From: an uncultured Bacteroidales bacterium
GTDB taxonomy: Bacteria; Bacteroidota; Bacteroidia; Bacteroidales; UBA932
Length of the DNA stretch: 58,858 nt
NCBI GenBank assembly: GCA_945874155.1
Contig: CAMCFO010000015.1
Location: 1-58,858, forward strand
Direction of reading: 5' to 3'
Shown here: positions 35,652 through 45,267 of the stretch, piece after piece
How positions within the stretch are numbered: the stretch's first letter is position 1
How the letters are laid out: each line of letters opens with the position of its first letter
Program-made: the position numbers and the translations under genes
The notes under the pieces: model-generated
Database searches by the model: none
Told to the model about the DNA's origin: nothing
What the model saw: the letters and a program-made list of their open reading frames with translations, nothing else

Positions 35652-36698
35652 ATGGAAGAGCAACTTATCTATATCTGTATGTTCGTCTCAATCGCCGTTT
35701 CGGCATTGTGCTCGGTGTTGGAGGCGACCCTTTTGTCCACCCCTCTTTCCTATATAACGGGACTCGAAGACCAGGGAGTGAAAGGGGCAAAAAGACTCAA
35801 GAAACTCAAACAGAATACCGAAAGGCCGATTGCAGCCATTCTTTGCATAAATACCATTGCCAATACCGTAGGCGCATCCCTGGTCGGATCCCTTGTGATG
35901 AAGGTGTATGGAAACACACTGGTCGGAGTCTTTTCCGCTATCTTCACTCTCCTCATTCTGGTCTTTTCCGAGATATTTCCCAAAACCATAGGTTCAACCT
36001 ATTGGCGACGTCTGGCAATTCCCGCCTCCGGCATAATCAATGTAATGATTTTCATCGTTTTCCCGATAGTCTGGGTAATGGAAAAACTCACAAAGTTCAT
36101 TTCGGACAATTCAGATCAGGTCAGCGTGAGCCGTGAGGACATTTCCGCTATGGTGAGCGTTGCGACTGAAGAGGAGGTTATAGAGAAGGATGAGAAGAAG
36201 ATGATTCAGAACCTGCTCAAACTGGACGAAATCACGGCACACGAGATTATGACCCCGAGCGTCGTGGTCGAGATGGCAAGCGGGAATATGACGGCCAAAG
36301 AACTCTACGACAAGGATTTGGTGCACTCCAGGATTCCTGTATGTGACGAGGAGAATGACGACTACATCATAGGTTATGTTCTTCGCCAGACAATTCTCGA
36401 GAAAATGGCGGAAGACAAGTTCGATGCAAAACTGAAGGAAATTGCACGCCCTATATTGTCATTCCAGGAGAATGAATCTGTGGGCACCATCTGGGAAAAA
36501 TTGCTCGAAAAGAAGGAACACATTTCAATCATCATCGACGAATACGGCACCTTCAGGGGCATAGTTACCCTCGAAGACGTGATTGAGACTATGCTTGGCA
36601 AGGAAATAGTCGATGAGACCGATGAAGTGGTTGATATGCAGGAACTTGCAAAAGAGCAATGGGAAGAGGCCCAGAAAGATATACTGAAGGCTGACTGA
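35652..36698 (+). CDS. CNNM/CorC-like membrane protein with CBS domains
   Basis: A 348-residue protein with an N-terminal DUF21/CNNM membrane domain of three to four segments (ICMFVSIAVSALCSVLEATLLS; conserved FSEIFPKT) and a tandem CBS pair (about 200-330: MTPSVVVEM, IDEYGTFRGIVTLEDVIE). Relatives are annotated as hemolysin-like or CorC/PaeA proteins and are linked to Mg2+/Co2+ or polyamine export. The C-terminal CorC_HlyC domain is absent, so the protein is of the short type. The gene begins 2 bases after psd and ends inside a terminator stem. Confidence 0.88.
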   Translation: MEEQLIYICMFVSIAVSALCSVLEATLLSTPLSYITGLEDQGVKGAKRLKKLKQNTERPIAAILCINTIANTVGASLVGSLVMKVYGNTLVGVFSAIFTLLILVFSEIFPKTIGSTYWRRLAIPASGIINVMIFIVFPIVWVMEKLTKFISDNSDQVSVSREDISAMVSVATEEEVIEKDEKKMIQNLLKLDEITAHEIMTPSVVVEMASGNMTAKELYDKDLVHSRIPVCDEENDDYIIGYVLRQTILEKMAEDKFDAKLKEIARPILSFQENESVGTIWEKLLEKKEHISIIIDEYGTFRGIVTLEDVIETMLGKEIVDETDEVVDMQELAKEQWEEAQKDILKAD

Positions 36699-36716
36699 TA
36701 CGTCAGCCTTCTTTTT
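36686..36716 (+). terminator. terminator overlapping the ends of two convergent genes
   Basis: GAAGGCTGAC (36686-36695) and GTCAGCCTTC (36702-36711) form a perfect 10-bp stem with a 6-base loop and a TTTTT tail on the plus strand. The stem encodes the last codons of the CNNM gene and of ispG, so both convergent stop regions are built into the hairpin. Confidence 0.85.
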
Positions 36717-38049
36717 CCATAAGTTCCACCAGTTTGTCAACTGCCTCGGACTCCGGAACGTGCTTCAGCACCGGCTCCTTACCCTTGTAGATAGTAACTT
36801 TCTTGTTACCTTCTCCGACATAGCCCCAATCGGCATCTGCCATCTCTCCTGGACCGTTGACTATGCATCCCATCACCGCAATCACCTTGCCTTTGAATCC
36901 TGATGTGCGGGCTTTCACTTTTTCAAAAGTTTCTTCCAGATTGTACATCGTCCTTCCGCATCCCGGACAGGCCACATATTCAGGACGATAGAATCTTCTG
37001 CGGGCTGCCTGCATAAGTTCATCCACAAGGTAATCCGCCAACTTGTCGTCAATCTCCAAGCTTGCCCCATTTTCATCAATATAGCTGCCGCTTATCTGGA
37101 CTGAATCCAACTCCTTGTCCAGCAACATCTTTCCGAAATCGCAGCTGAGATCATAAACCAGCCTTTCTCGTGAAGGAGCATCATAGACAGCCACAGCCTT
37201 GCGTCCTCCGTCAGTGAGGGAAAGTCTGGACATTGAAGAGTGCAGCCTTCTGGAATAACGCTCTGAGAGGTATCGGGCAGGGGAGAGCTCCGCTTCCGGG
37301 TCCTCTGTCAGTGACACCCTTACCGTGTCACCTATCCCCTGAGAAAGCAGGGCCGAGATGCCGACAAGCGACTTGATTCTGCCTGCATCCCCATTTCCTG
37401 CCTCAGTCACGCCAAGGTGAATAGGGTAATGCATATCTTCCGCAATCATAGCCACGACCAGCAGACGGTAGGCTTCAACCATCACGCAGGTATTGCTGGC
37501 CTTGAGACTGACTACCACATTGTGGAAATCGTTTTCGCGGCACATTCTAAGCCATTCCATCGCAGCTTCCTTCATTCCTTCAGCCGTATTGCCGTAGAGA
37601 TCAGTAATCCTCTCACCCAGAGAACCGTGATTCACTCCAATGCGGATGGCTGTTCCGTAGGTCTTGCACACTCTCACAAGTTCCGCAAAACGGAATTGGG
37701 CGGTTTCGAAATTCTTGCTGAAGTTGCCCGGATTTATACGCACCTTGTCCACTTCCGATGCCACAGCTATGGCTATATCCGAACTGAAATGCACGTCTGC
37801 CACGATTGGAACATCGCATCCGGCTTCCCTGAGCCTTCTGCGGATTTCGGAAATGTGCGCAACCTGAGCCATAGAAGGCACTGTAAGGCGGATCATCTGT
37901 GCTCCTGCCTGAGCCAGTCTCATACACTGTTTGAAGGAAGCCCCGACATCAGATGTATGGGTATTGCACATTGTCTGAACAACTATGGGATTACCTCCTC
38001 CGATGATGACATTACCGACCCTCACAGGGTCACTTGCATATTCAATCAT
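36703..38049 (-). CDS. ispG: 4-hydroxy-3-methylbut-2-enyl diphosphate synthase IspG with a short insert
   Basis: A 448-residue iron-sulfur enzyme of the MEP isoprenoid pathway. The TIM-barrel part starts RVGNVIIGGGNPIVVQTMCNT, with VADVHF, RINPGNF and GVNHGSL motifs. The [4Fe-4S] ligands come from CPGC and GCIVNGPGE. Between SPARYLSERYSRR and the CPGC motif there are about 115 residues. Escherichia-type IspG has about 25 there; most Bacteroidota have an extra domain of about 250, giving proteins over 600 residues. The gene is thus an intermediate form. An outer-membrane protein gene lies 17 bases upstream. Confidence 0.95.
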   Translation of the reverse strand: MIEYASDPVRVGNVIIGGGNPIVVQTMCNTHTSDVGASFKQCMRLAQAGAQMIRLTVPSMAQVAHISEIRRRLREAGCDVPIVADVHFSSDIAIAVASEVDKVRINPGNFSKNFETAQFRFAELVRVCKTYGTAIRIGVNHGSLGERITDLYGNTAEGMKEAAMEWLRMCRENDFHNVVVSLKASNTCVMVEAYRLLVVAMIAEDMHYPIHLGVTEAGNGDAGRIKSLVGISALLSQGIGDTVRVSLTEDPEAELSPARYLSERYSRRLHSSMSRLSLTDGGRKAVAVYDAPSRERLVYDLSCDFGKMLLDKELDSVQISGSYIDENGASLEIDDKLADYLVDELMQAARRRFYRPEYVACPGCGRTMYNLEETFEKVKARTSGFKGKVIAVMGCIVNGPGEMADADWGYVGEGNKKVTIYKGKEPVLKHVPESEAVDKLVELMEKEG

Positions 38050-38066
38050 AATTCCGGTATCAAATT

Positions 38067-38975
38067 TTATAACTCATTCTGCATCAGAACACTCTCGCGG
38101 GCCTCCTTGCGAATCTGTTGCCTGGTCTTTCCTATTCTCTTGCCCAGCTGAAAATGCAGTCCCACAGAGATTATCACATTCATCTGGTAGGAATAGCGAT
38201 AGTAGTACTGGCTGTAATAGTCTGCTTCAAAAAGGGATGCGAAAGAATGTTTGTACATTGCCTGTATATGGATTTCAACGGGATCAAAAACGAATCCGAA
38301 GCCCAGCCCCGCCTTGATTCCATAATCAAATCTGTTTTCAAACGGGGTGAAAGACCTCACATAGTCCGCGTTCTCCTCAAAGGATATCGGATAGTTGGGA
38401 GTGAGGTTATGATACCTGAGGCCGTCCATCTTTATGTCAGGTTGATAGCGGTGTATGCCGAGCTTGTAACCTCCGTATAGCCCCACATTCATAATTACCT
38501 TCATCTTCCAGAAATCCACGTGGCAATGGGCCAGCACAGGCACTTCGATCACGTCCATAATGGCAGATTGAGCCCCCATAAAAACCGGCACGTAATTCTC
38601 CTCGCTGTTGTAACGGAACTTGTAACCTTCCTGTGTGTAGAACAACCCCACCTGAATTCCGAAAAAAGGCATATAACCGAACATCTTCCCATACCGCGAA
38701 TAGGTCACTCCCACGTTGTATGGCATAAATATGAAATCCTGCTTGGCAAATTCAGGATTCAGGAGAGTCCTGCTCAATCCCACACCATACTGGACACCTA
38801 TCATGGAATAGTCATTGATAGGCTTCTTCTTTTTGAGGTCGTAATTGTCTATAACCTCATTCGGCAGGCTTTCGACAGAGATTCCGTGCAGGAGCAGCGA
38901 ATCAAGGTCTGTAGTCTGAGCCATAGCGGTGAAACAGGCAAGGAAAGCAAATATTACTGAGTAAAATTTCTTCAT
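38067..38975 (-). CDS. outer-membrane beta-barrel protein (PorT-like)
   Basis: About 302 residues from the ATG at 38975, giving a signal peptide MKKFYSVIFAFLACFTAMAQ. The rest is a run of alternating aromatic strands (YGVGLSRTLLNPEF, YNVGVTYSRYGKMFGY, AGLGFGFVFDPVEI) typical of small outer-membrane barrels; the layout resembles PorT-like proteins of Bacteroidota. The C-terminus has a basic tail (GKRIGKTRQQIRKEA) after the last strand. The gene lies in a minus-strand run with ispG, an Ig-like lipoprotein, rel and ligA. Function is not known beyond envelope location. Confidence 0.75.
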   Translation of the reverse strand: MKKFYSVIFAFLACFTAMAQTTDLDSLLLHGISVESLPNEVIDNYDLKKKKPINDYSMIGVQYGVGLSRTLLNPEFAKQDFIFMPYNVGVTYSRYGKMFGYMPFFGIQVGLFYTQEGYKFRYNSEENYVPVFMGAQSAIMDVIEVPVLAHCHVDFWKMKVIMNVGLYGGYKLGIHRYQPDIKMDGLRYHNLTPNYPISFEENADYVRSFTPFENRFDYGIKAGLGFGFVFDPVEIHIQAMYKHSFASLFEADYYSQYYYRYSYQMNVIISVGLHFQLGKRIGKTRQQIRKEARESVLMQNEL

Positions 38976-38990
38976 CCGTAGTACCACCTA

Positions 38991-40811
38991 TTAATTGAAC
39001 ATCTCAGCCAAGTCAATTTCCTGCTCTATTTCCGACATTTCCGGAATTTCCAGTATGAAGGTGCCGTCAGACAGCTTGTAGAAAAGCACTTTTTCCGGCT
39101 GACGGTGTTCAAGCAGTACTCCCGTGTCCACTATGCCGTTGCGGTTCTTGTCTTCAGTAATCCTGATTGAATATTTGCCGGCTTTCAGATACAGAAACAC
39201 AAGCTCGGTATCCGTATCTATGATGAAGGACCTCAGGACATTATCTCTCTTTTCATTGAGCAGGTCCACTATGTACTTGTTCTTTACGGAAGTCAATTTC
39301 AACTTGAGCTGGCTGAGTTTGTCGTCATTCGGAAGACTCACCTTCACATCCAGGCTGTCGTTCCAGAAGCCATTGATATCCTGAAACTTGCGGTGCGGAA
39401 CGTGCATCTTGTATTCATAACCCTGCAAATATTTCAAACGCGGACGCAAGGTGAATTTTCTGAGATTCAGACTATCCCTTTCCATATCGAACTGTTCCAC
39501 CTTCTCCTGTTGCTTGGGATTGACGGATTTGAACACGATGGAATCGAAAGCCTCTGTTACTATAGGATATTTGAACTCGAACTGGAAACCGTACTGTTCT
39601 ATGTTCTCAGGCTTTGCATCCACAGTGAACACGCATAGCGTGTCTTCCTTCTTTATATCCTTGCGGGACGACTTCCGGGCTGCATTTGCGTTCTTGCGAG
39701 GCATAGTCAACTTCACAACCTCCGTAAAATCCGAAAGGAAGCCTGTGGTGTCAGTCTTCATATACTTTACATTCAAAAAGAGTGTGTCAGGTTGCTTACG
39801 CGGGTCGTTCACCCAGATTTCGAGACTGTCCTGCCGTATGTTGAACTGGGTGATGAGCTTTTCCGGAGGCACACCGTCAATCCAGATGGAATCAATCTGA
39901 GCATAAGGAGCCATAAAAGTGATGTAGGCAGTCCTTTCCCCGACTCTTTCCTTGTTGACTATCATCTGCTTGGACGGGTCTTCCTTGAACATATTGAGGG
40001 TGTATTCAGAATTTCTGGCCAGACAGCAGAGGGTGTCCTTCATATCGTATTTCATCAGTTCCGGCAAGGAGTCACGGACTTTCACGCTCGGTCGTATCAG
40101 GGAATCAAAAAATGCAATCCTGTCTGTCTCAGGGTCATATTTATTGTTGCCGTTCTCGTCCTTGACCGCATAGAGACGATATACGGTGTCCTGAATATTC
40201 CGTATGCAGAAAAAGCCCCAGTCGTCAGTCTTTGCGGAGGCAACGGGACGCTGGAGGAAAACTGCGGAATCCGCCTGGTCCTTGTAGAGCATCACTGTGG
40301 CCCCCTTGACCGGCTTGAGCGTGTTGCAGTCCTGCACCGTTCCGGTAATCATCATAGAATCAATGCGTTCTCCCGTGGAAAAGACATAAGTGTAGCCCGG
40401 GAACATATTGCCCTCGTTATTGTCAGCCACTGCTCCGGTGAGATCCAAAGTGTAGGTGCGGTTACTGTCCAGGTCTGACTCGAAAGTGACAATCAGGCTT
40501 TTGTTGTGGATTCTGTATTTGGGACGTTTTTCCAGAGGAGGGGAGAGATAGATACAGGACGGGTCCTTCACCACCACGTATTCATTGAAAGTGAAGGTGA
40601 TTTTGGTCTTTTTCACCGGCACCATTGTAGCTCCTTCAAGAGGGTCCACCTTCCTGATAACAGGAGGTATGGTGTCCTTGGGACCTCCGGAAGGGGGAGT
40701 GGTGGTGTTGGCGCAGGAGTTGGAAAACAAAAGCACCCACAGGGTCGCGCCCACTGACACGACCGGCAACATCCTGGTAAATAATAGCTTAAATATCTGT
40801 TTCCAAGTCAT
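38991..40811 (-). CDS. Ig-like domain lipoprotein
   Basis: A 606-residue envelope protein. A membrane segment followed by the lipobox LFSNSC gives a lipid-anchored Cys near residue 33. Then follows an SbsA-type Ig-like domain (PSGGPKDTIPPVI, VKKTKITFTFNEYV), a carboxypeptidase-regulatory-like beta-sandwich (TGTVQDCNTLKPVKGATVML) and further beta-rich domains. This architecture is conserved in Bacteroidota next to housekeeping genes; its role is unknown, probably structural or in envelope assembly. It lies 3 bases downstream of the rel/spoT gene's stop. Confidence 0.8.
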   Translation of the reverse strand: MTWKQIFKLLFTRMLPVVSVGATLWVLLFSNSCANTTTPPSGGPKDTIPPVIRKVDPLEGATMVPVKKTKITFTFNEYVVVKDPSCIYLSPPLEKRPKYRIHNKSLIVTFESDLDSNRTYTLDLTGAVADNNEGNMFPGYTYVFSTGERIDSMMITGTVQDCNTLKPVKGATVMLYKDQADSAVFLQRPVASAKTDDWGFFCIRNIQDTVYRLYAVKDENGNNKYDPETDRIAFFDSLIRPSVKVRDSLPELMKYDMKDTLCCLARNSEYTLNMFKEDPSKQMIVNKERVGERTAYITFMAPYAQIDSIWIDGVPPEKLITQFNIRQDSLEIWVNDPRKQPDTLFLNVKYMKTDTTGFLSDFTEVVKLTMPRKNANAARKSSRKDIKKEDTLCVFTVDAKPENIEQYGFQFEFKYPIVTEAFDSIVFKSVNPKQQEKVEQFDMERDSLNLRKFTLRPRLKYLQGYEYKMHVPHRKFQDINGFWNDSLDVKVSLPNDDKLSQLKLKLTSVKNKYIVDLLNEKRDNVLRSFIIDTDTELVFLYLKAGKYSIRITEDKNRNGIVDTGVLLEHRQPEKVLFYKLSDGTFILEIPEMSEIEQEIDLAEMFN

Positions 40812-40814
40812 TTG

Positions 40815-42878
40815 TCATAAGTTTTTGCGGATCACTTTCTGTATTCCGTCAATTTTCTGGAGCATCTTGAGCAACCTCTCAAGGTCGGCCTTTTCGTGCA
40901 CCATCAAGTCCATCTCTCCGCTGAAAATGGAGTCTTGACTTTCAAATACAAGTCGGCGCAGGTTCACCTTCATTATGACGGAGACATATTTGGTGATTTC
41001 ATTCAGCAGCCCAACTCTGTCTATACCGGTAACCGAAATGCGTGCAGGAAAAGCATTCACCTCATCAGCTTCCCATTTTGGCACCACTATGGAGTCACCG
41101 CTGGTGGCGGCAAGTGTGTTTGCAACCTGGCAGGACTTCTTGTGCACGGTCACCACACCGTCCGGGGAAAGGAAACCTATCACCGGATCTCCCGGAATGG
41201 GATGGCAGCAGGTCGCAATCACGAAGCGGTTGTCAGTGTTGCGTCTGTCGTTGATGATGTATTCGCTCTTGGCCTTGGGCTTGAAAAACGGCAGGGACCA
41301 CTTGCTGCCTGAGGAGGCTTTCTGATTTGCCTGAGCCTCTGCTGCGTTCTTGCGGTCAAGTCTGTCGAAATATTCCTTTACTATATTGATGGCCTTGCGG
41401 GTCTTCAGGAAATCCAGCCATTCCCGTTTGGGATTTTCGTTCTGGGCAGTGATGATTTCAATCTGGTCTCCTGAACGGAGTACGTATGACAGCGGTTCCA
41501 GACGCAGATTCACCTTGGCAGCTATGGCCTTGTTGCCAATGTGAGTGTGTATCATATAGGCGAAATCCAAAGCAGTGGCACCTTTGAGTATGGACTTCTG
41601 TTCTCCTTTTGGGGTGAAAACGAAAATTTCGGAGGCTGTGAGGTCATTGTGGATTATGTCCAACAATTCAAGGGCATTCACATCGGGATTCATGAGTATT
41701 TCCTGGACCTTGGCTATCCATTTGTCCATTTCGCTTTCACTCTCGCTCACTATGCCTTCCCGTTTGTAGGCCCAGTGGGCAGCAATGCCTTTTTCTGCAA
41801 TGTCGTTCATACGGCGGGACCTGATCTGCACTTCCACCCATATACCCGACTTGCTCATCACGGTACAGTGCAAGGCCTCATAACCATTGTTCTTGGGTTG
41901 TTTTATCCAATCCCGGAAACGGTCTTCACGATAGTCGTATTCATTTGTGATTGCAGAAAATATGGCATAGCACTGGCTTCTTTCGGCTTTGACATTTTCG
42001 GTTCGGGGCTTGAATATGATTCTCACAGCATACAAGTCGAAAACCTGCTCGAAAGTCACATTCTTGGTCCTCATCTTGTGCCAGATGGAATATGGAGACT
42101 TGACCCTCTTGCGGATTTCATAGTCTATGTCCATCTTGTCCAGTATTTGACTGATTTCCTTGACGAAATCGTCTATCTGCTTCTCCTTGTCGTTGGCGTT
42201 GCGGTTGATTTTGGCCTTGATTTCATTGAAGGCCTGAGGCTCCTTGTAGCGCAGCCAGATGTCTTCCATCTCGGATTTTATGCCGTAGAGTCCAAGCCTG
42301 TGGGCGAGGGGAATGAAGATGAACATAGTCTCTCCGAGAATCTTGTCCCTCTTGTGCTCCGGCATATATTCTATGGTGCGGCAATTGTGCAGACGGTCGG
42401 CCAACTTTATCAGGACCACACGCACGTCATCATTGAGTGTCAGGAGAATACGCTTGAAATTTTCCGCCTGAATGCTCTTGACCTTGGACTTGTCTTCATT
42501 GTCGAGGACTGTCTTGATTTTGGTGAGACCATCAACAAGTGTGGCGATTTTGTCCCCGAAGAGGTTGCGTATATCCTCCACTGTGTAGTCAGTGTCCTCC
42601 ACAACATCGTGCAGAAGCGCAGCAACAATGGATTTGCAGCCCAGACCAATTTCATTCACGACTATTTTCGCGACTTCAATAGGGTGTATGATATATGGTT
42701 CACCTGAGCGTCTGCGGACTCCCTTGTGGGCCTCATTTGCGAAATCGAAGGCCTTCTGCACCGTGTCAATTTCCTGCTGGTTCGCACACCTTCTCACAGC
42801 CGATTCCCTGAGTTCAGCAAACTCTCTGGAAATCAACTGATAATCCTGTGCTGTAAATTCTGATACCCTGCTGCTCAT
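40815..42878 (-). CDS. bifunctional (p)ppGpp synthetase/hydrolase (Rel/SpoT)
   Basis: A 687-residue Rel/SpoT homologue that makes and degrades the stringent-response alarmone. The HD hydrolase domain has YIIHPIEVAKIV and ALLHDVVEDTD, intact for metal binding. The synthetase domain has RVKSPYSIWHKM and YRED-type residues near YDYREDRFRDWI. A TGS domain (IFVFTPKGEQKSILKG) and a C-terminal ACT domain (RISVTGIDRVGLLNEITKY) follow. Intact residues in both catalytic domains suggest bifunctionality. It lies 3 bases after ligA in a minus-strand run. Confidence 0.95.
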   Translation of the reverse strand: MSSRVSEFTAQDYQLISREFAELRESAVRRCANQQEIDTVQKAFDFANEAHKGVRRRSGEPYIIHPIEVAKIVVNEIGLGCKSIVAALLHDVVEDTDYTVEDIRNLFGDKIATLVDGLTKIKTVLDNEDKSKVKSIQAENFKRILLTLNDDVRVVLIKLADRLHNCRTIEYMPEHKRDKILGETMFIFIPLAHRLGLYGIKSEMEDIWLRYKEPQAFNEIKAKINRNANDKEKQIDDFVKEISQILDKMDIDYEIRKRVKSPYSIWHKMRTKNVTFEQVFDLYAVRIIFKPRTENVKAERSQCYAIFSAITNEYDYREDRFRDWIKQPKNNGYEALHCTVMSKSGIWVEVQIRSRRMNDIAEKGIAAHWAYKREGIVSESESEMDKWIAKVQEILMNPDVNALELLDIIHNDLTASEIFVFTPKGEQKSILKGATALDFAYMIHTHIGNKAIAAKVNLRLEPLSYVLRSGDQIEIITAQNENPKREWLDFLKTRKAINIVKEYFDRLDRKNAAEAQANQKASSGSKWSLPFFKPKAKSEYIINDRRNTDNRFVIATCCHPIPGDPVIGFLSPDGVVTVHKKSCQVANTLAATSGDSIVVPKWEADEVNAFPARISVTGIDRVGLLNEITKYVSVIMKVNLRRLVFESQDSIFSGEMDLMVHEKADLERLLKMLQKIDGIQKVIRKNL

Positions 42879-42881
42879 AAT

Positions 42882-45032
42882 TTATTCTTCATCACCGAAG
42901 AGACTCATCTGCTCTCCTATCTTGTATTTTTTCTCCTGTTGCGTAACTTCTTGAGACTCAGCTGGAGCTGGCTCTCCGTTCTGTTCTCGGTCGTGTTCAG
43001 AGTTCTGTTCTGTGTTCTGTCTTGGGTGAATCATAGCCATAAACTCCTCCTCTGAAATCACTTTCACCCCAAGTTCCTCCGCCTTTTTCATTTTTTCCGG
43101 CCCCGGCTTTTCTCCTGCAAGCACGAAGCTCGTTTTGGAACTGATTGATGAAGAGGATTTTCCGCCATTTTCCTCTATGATTTTCTTCATCCTGTCCCTT
43201 GGAACGGAATAGGTCCCCGTAATCACGATCACCTTGCCTTCAAGCGCATCTCCCGACGTTTCCGCCCTTTCCGCCGCAAGATGGATTCCGGCAGCCCTGA
43301 GCCGGGCTATATCATTGATATTTGCTTCATTGCGGAAGAAATTATAGACGCTTTCAGCAATCACATCCCCGACATCTTCTGTCTCCCTCAAGTCTTCAAG
43401 ACTGGCAGCTGCTATGGCATCCACATTGCCGAAATGACGCGCGATGACCTTGGCCGTGGTTTCTCCCACATACCTGATTCCCAAGGCGAAGAGCACATTC
43501 TCGAAAGGAGTATTGCGGGAAGCATCTATACTCTTGAGGAACCTCTCTGCCATCTTGTCTTTCCATCCTTCCAGACGCAGCAGGGAAGCCTTGTCCAAGT
43601 CGTAGAAATCTGCCGGTGATGTCACCAGGCCCAGAGCATACAACTGGTCAATGGTGGCATCTCCTGCCAGAATGTTCATAGCCTTGCGGCTTACGAAATG
43701 CACCAGACGGCCCTTGATCTGAGTAGGGCAGCCTTCCCGGTTGGGGCAGAACCACTTCGCCTCGTCTTCGTCCTTGACCAGAGTGCACCCGCAATCGGGA
43801 CAGACCTTGGGAAACTCCGGAGCCTTGAGGGCTGCATTCCTCATACTCAACTCCACGGAAGTGATTTTCGGGATGATTTCTCCGCCCTTCTCCACATACA
43901 CATAGTCCCCAATTCTGATGTCCAGAAGACGCATCTGGTCTTCGTTGTGCAGAGTTGCGCGTTTGACTGTGGTCCCGGAGAGTAGCACAGGGTCCAGATT
44001 TGCCACGGGAGTCACCGCTCCAGTCCTTCCCACTTGATAATCAATGGATTTGACCTGAGTAAGAGCCTGTTCTGCCTTGAATTTGTAGGCCACGGCCCAA
44101 CGCGGAAACTTGGCTGTATAGCCCAAATCCTTCTGGTATTCCAGTTCATTGACTTTTATGACTACGCCATCGGTAGCGAAAGGCAGAGCCTTCCTCTCTG
44201 TGTCCCAATAATTTATATAATCCTGGATTTCTCCTATAGTTTTGCAGATGCGGCGTTTGTCGGACACCGGAAGCCCCCAGGACTGAGCGGCATCAAGAGC
44301 CTCGGAATGGGTCTTGAACGGCAAAGCCTCTCCGACCATATGGTAGAGCGTACATTCCAGCCCCCTTTTCGCAACCTCTGCGCTGTCAAGCAGTTTCAAA
44401 GAACCGGAAGCGGCATTACGGGGATTTGCGAAAGGCTGCTCCTCATCTCTGGTCCTTTCTTCGTTCAGACGGTCAAATGCCGAGTATGGCATATAGATTT
44501 CACCCCTGATTTCAAATTCTTCCGGATAGTCTCCGCCTTTCAAGGATTGAGGTATATTGCTGATTTTCTTGACGTTGGCCGTAACATCATCGCCCACCTG
44601 TCCGTCGCCTCGGGTAAGAGCCCTCACAAGGCGACCCTTGCTGTAGGTCAGGCAAATTGCAGTGCCGTCGAACTTGAGCTCGCAGGAATAGGTGAAATTC
44701 TTCCCGGGCAGAAGCCTGGATGCCCTGTCGGAAAAATCCACGACTTCACTTATGTCGTAGGTATTGCCTAAGGAGAGCATCTGATACTTGTGGGGATATT
44801 GCTTGAATTCTTTCTGAACAGTCGCATCCAAGTCACTTCCGACTCTATGGGTGGGGGAGTCGGGAGAGTCGAATTCAGGATACTCGCGCTCCAGGGCTTC
44901 GAGTTCCTTCATCAGAAAGTCGAAATCCCGGTCGCTGATGGTGGGGGCATTTTCAACATAATACCTCCTGTTGGCTTCGTCTATTATGCCCCTCAGCTCA
45001 ATTATCCTGTTATATGCCTGTGTCTTTTCCAT
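42882..45032 (-). CDS. ligA: NAD-dependent DNA ligase LigA
   Basis: A 716-residue ligase counted from ATG 45032; the longer in-frame start at 45077 lies upstream of the expected transcript start. Domain Ia holds YYVENAPTISD for NMN binding. The adenylation domain has the catalytic K120 in CELKFDG. The zinc finger is CPDCGCTLV...FCPNREGCP. Helix-hairpin-helix repeats and a C-terminal BRCT domain (GKVIVITGTYSVPRDRM) follow, and then a low-complexity tail rich in Gln/Glu/Asn that is not part of the standard enzyme. It seals nicks in replication and repair. Confidence 0.97.
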   Translation of the reverse strand: MEKTQAYNRIIELRGIIDEANRRYYVENAPTISDRDFDFLMKELEALEREYPEFDSPDSPTHRVGSDLDATVQKEFKQYPHKYQMLSLGNTYDISEVVDFSDRASRLLPGKNFTYSCELKFDGTAICLTYSKGRLVRALTRGDGQVGDDVTANVKKISNIPQSLKGGDYPEEFEIRGEIYMPYSAFDRLNEERTRDEEQPFANPRNAASGSLKLLDSAEVAKRGLECTLYHMVGEALPFKTHSEALDAAQSWGLPVSDKRRICKTIGEIQDYINYWDTERKALPFATDGVVIKVNELEYQKDLGYTAKFPRWAVAYKFKAEQALTQVKSIDYQVGRTGAVTPVANLDPVLLSGTTVKRATLHNEDQMRLLDIRIGDYVYVEKGGEIIPKITSVELSMRNAALKAPEFPKVCPDCGCTLVKDEDEAKWFCPNREGCPTQIKGRLVHFVSRKAMNILAGDATIDQLYALGLVTSPADFYDLDKASLLRLEGWKDKMAERFLKSIDASRNTPFENVLFALGIRYVGETTAKVIARHFGNVDAIAAASLEDLRETEDVGDVIAESVYNFFRNEANINDIARLRAAGIHLAAERAETSGDALEGKVIVITGTYSVPRDRMKKIIEENGGKSSSSISSKTSFVLAGEKPGPEKMKKAEELGVKVISEEEFMAMIHPRQNTEQNSEHDREQNGEPAPAESQEVTQQEKKYKIGEQMSLFGDEE

Positions 45033-45074
45033 TATCATCAAACTCGTCCTTTCAACTATGGACAATGCAACCTG

Positions 45075-45082
45075 CAAATTTA
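45075..45082 (-). promoter_or_regulatory. -7 promoter box of ligA
   Basis: On the minus strand TAAATTTG (complement of 45075-45082) matches the consensus. Transcription would start near 45068, which argues for the ATG at 45032 as the ligA start. Confidence 0.55.
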
Positions 45083-45152
45083 ATCAAAAAAATCGGATTA
45101 TCTTAAAACGGTAGACTGGAATCGGGCATATAAGAAAAAATTGAAAAATCGC

Positions 45153-45183
45153 GTTGATAATTCGATGAATTTCGGTAATTTTG
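45153..45183 (+). promoter_or_regulatory. promoter of the phosphofructokinase gene
   Basis: GTTG (45153-45156), 19 bases and TAATTTTG (45176-45183) fit the Bacteroidota promoter pattern. The leader to the ATG at 45268 would be about 75-80 bases. Confidence 0.6.
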
Positions 45184-45267
45184 CCCGGTTTTTCGGCTTT
45201 GCCCTTCTTGTGAGGAAAAGGCAGACGACAAATGTTGAAATATTAACTACTAATACTATAATAAGTA

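Noticed and set aside
35630..36136. Plus-strand 168-codon frame overlapping the start of the CNNM gene
   Set aside because: Out of frame with the CNNM protein, which has membrane and CBS motifs and starts 2 bases after psd.
41541..42707. Plus-strand frame of 388 codons over rel/spoT
   Set aside because: Mirror of the Rel coding sequence; the composition is unusual and it has no recognisable domain.
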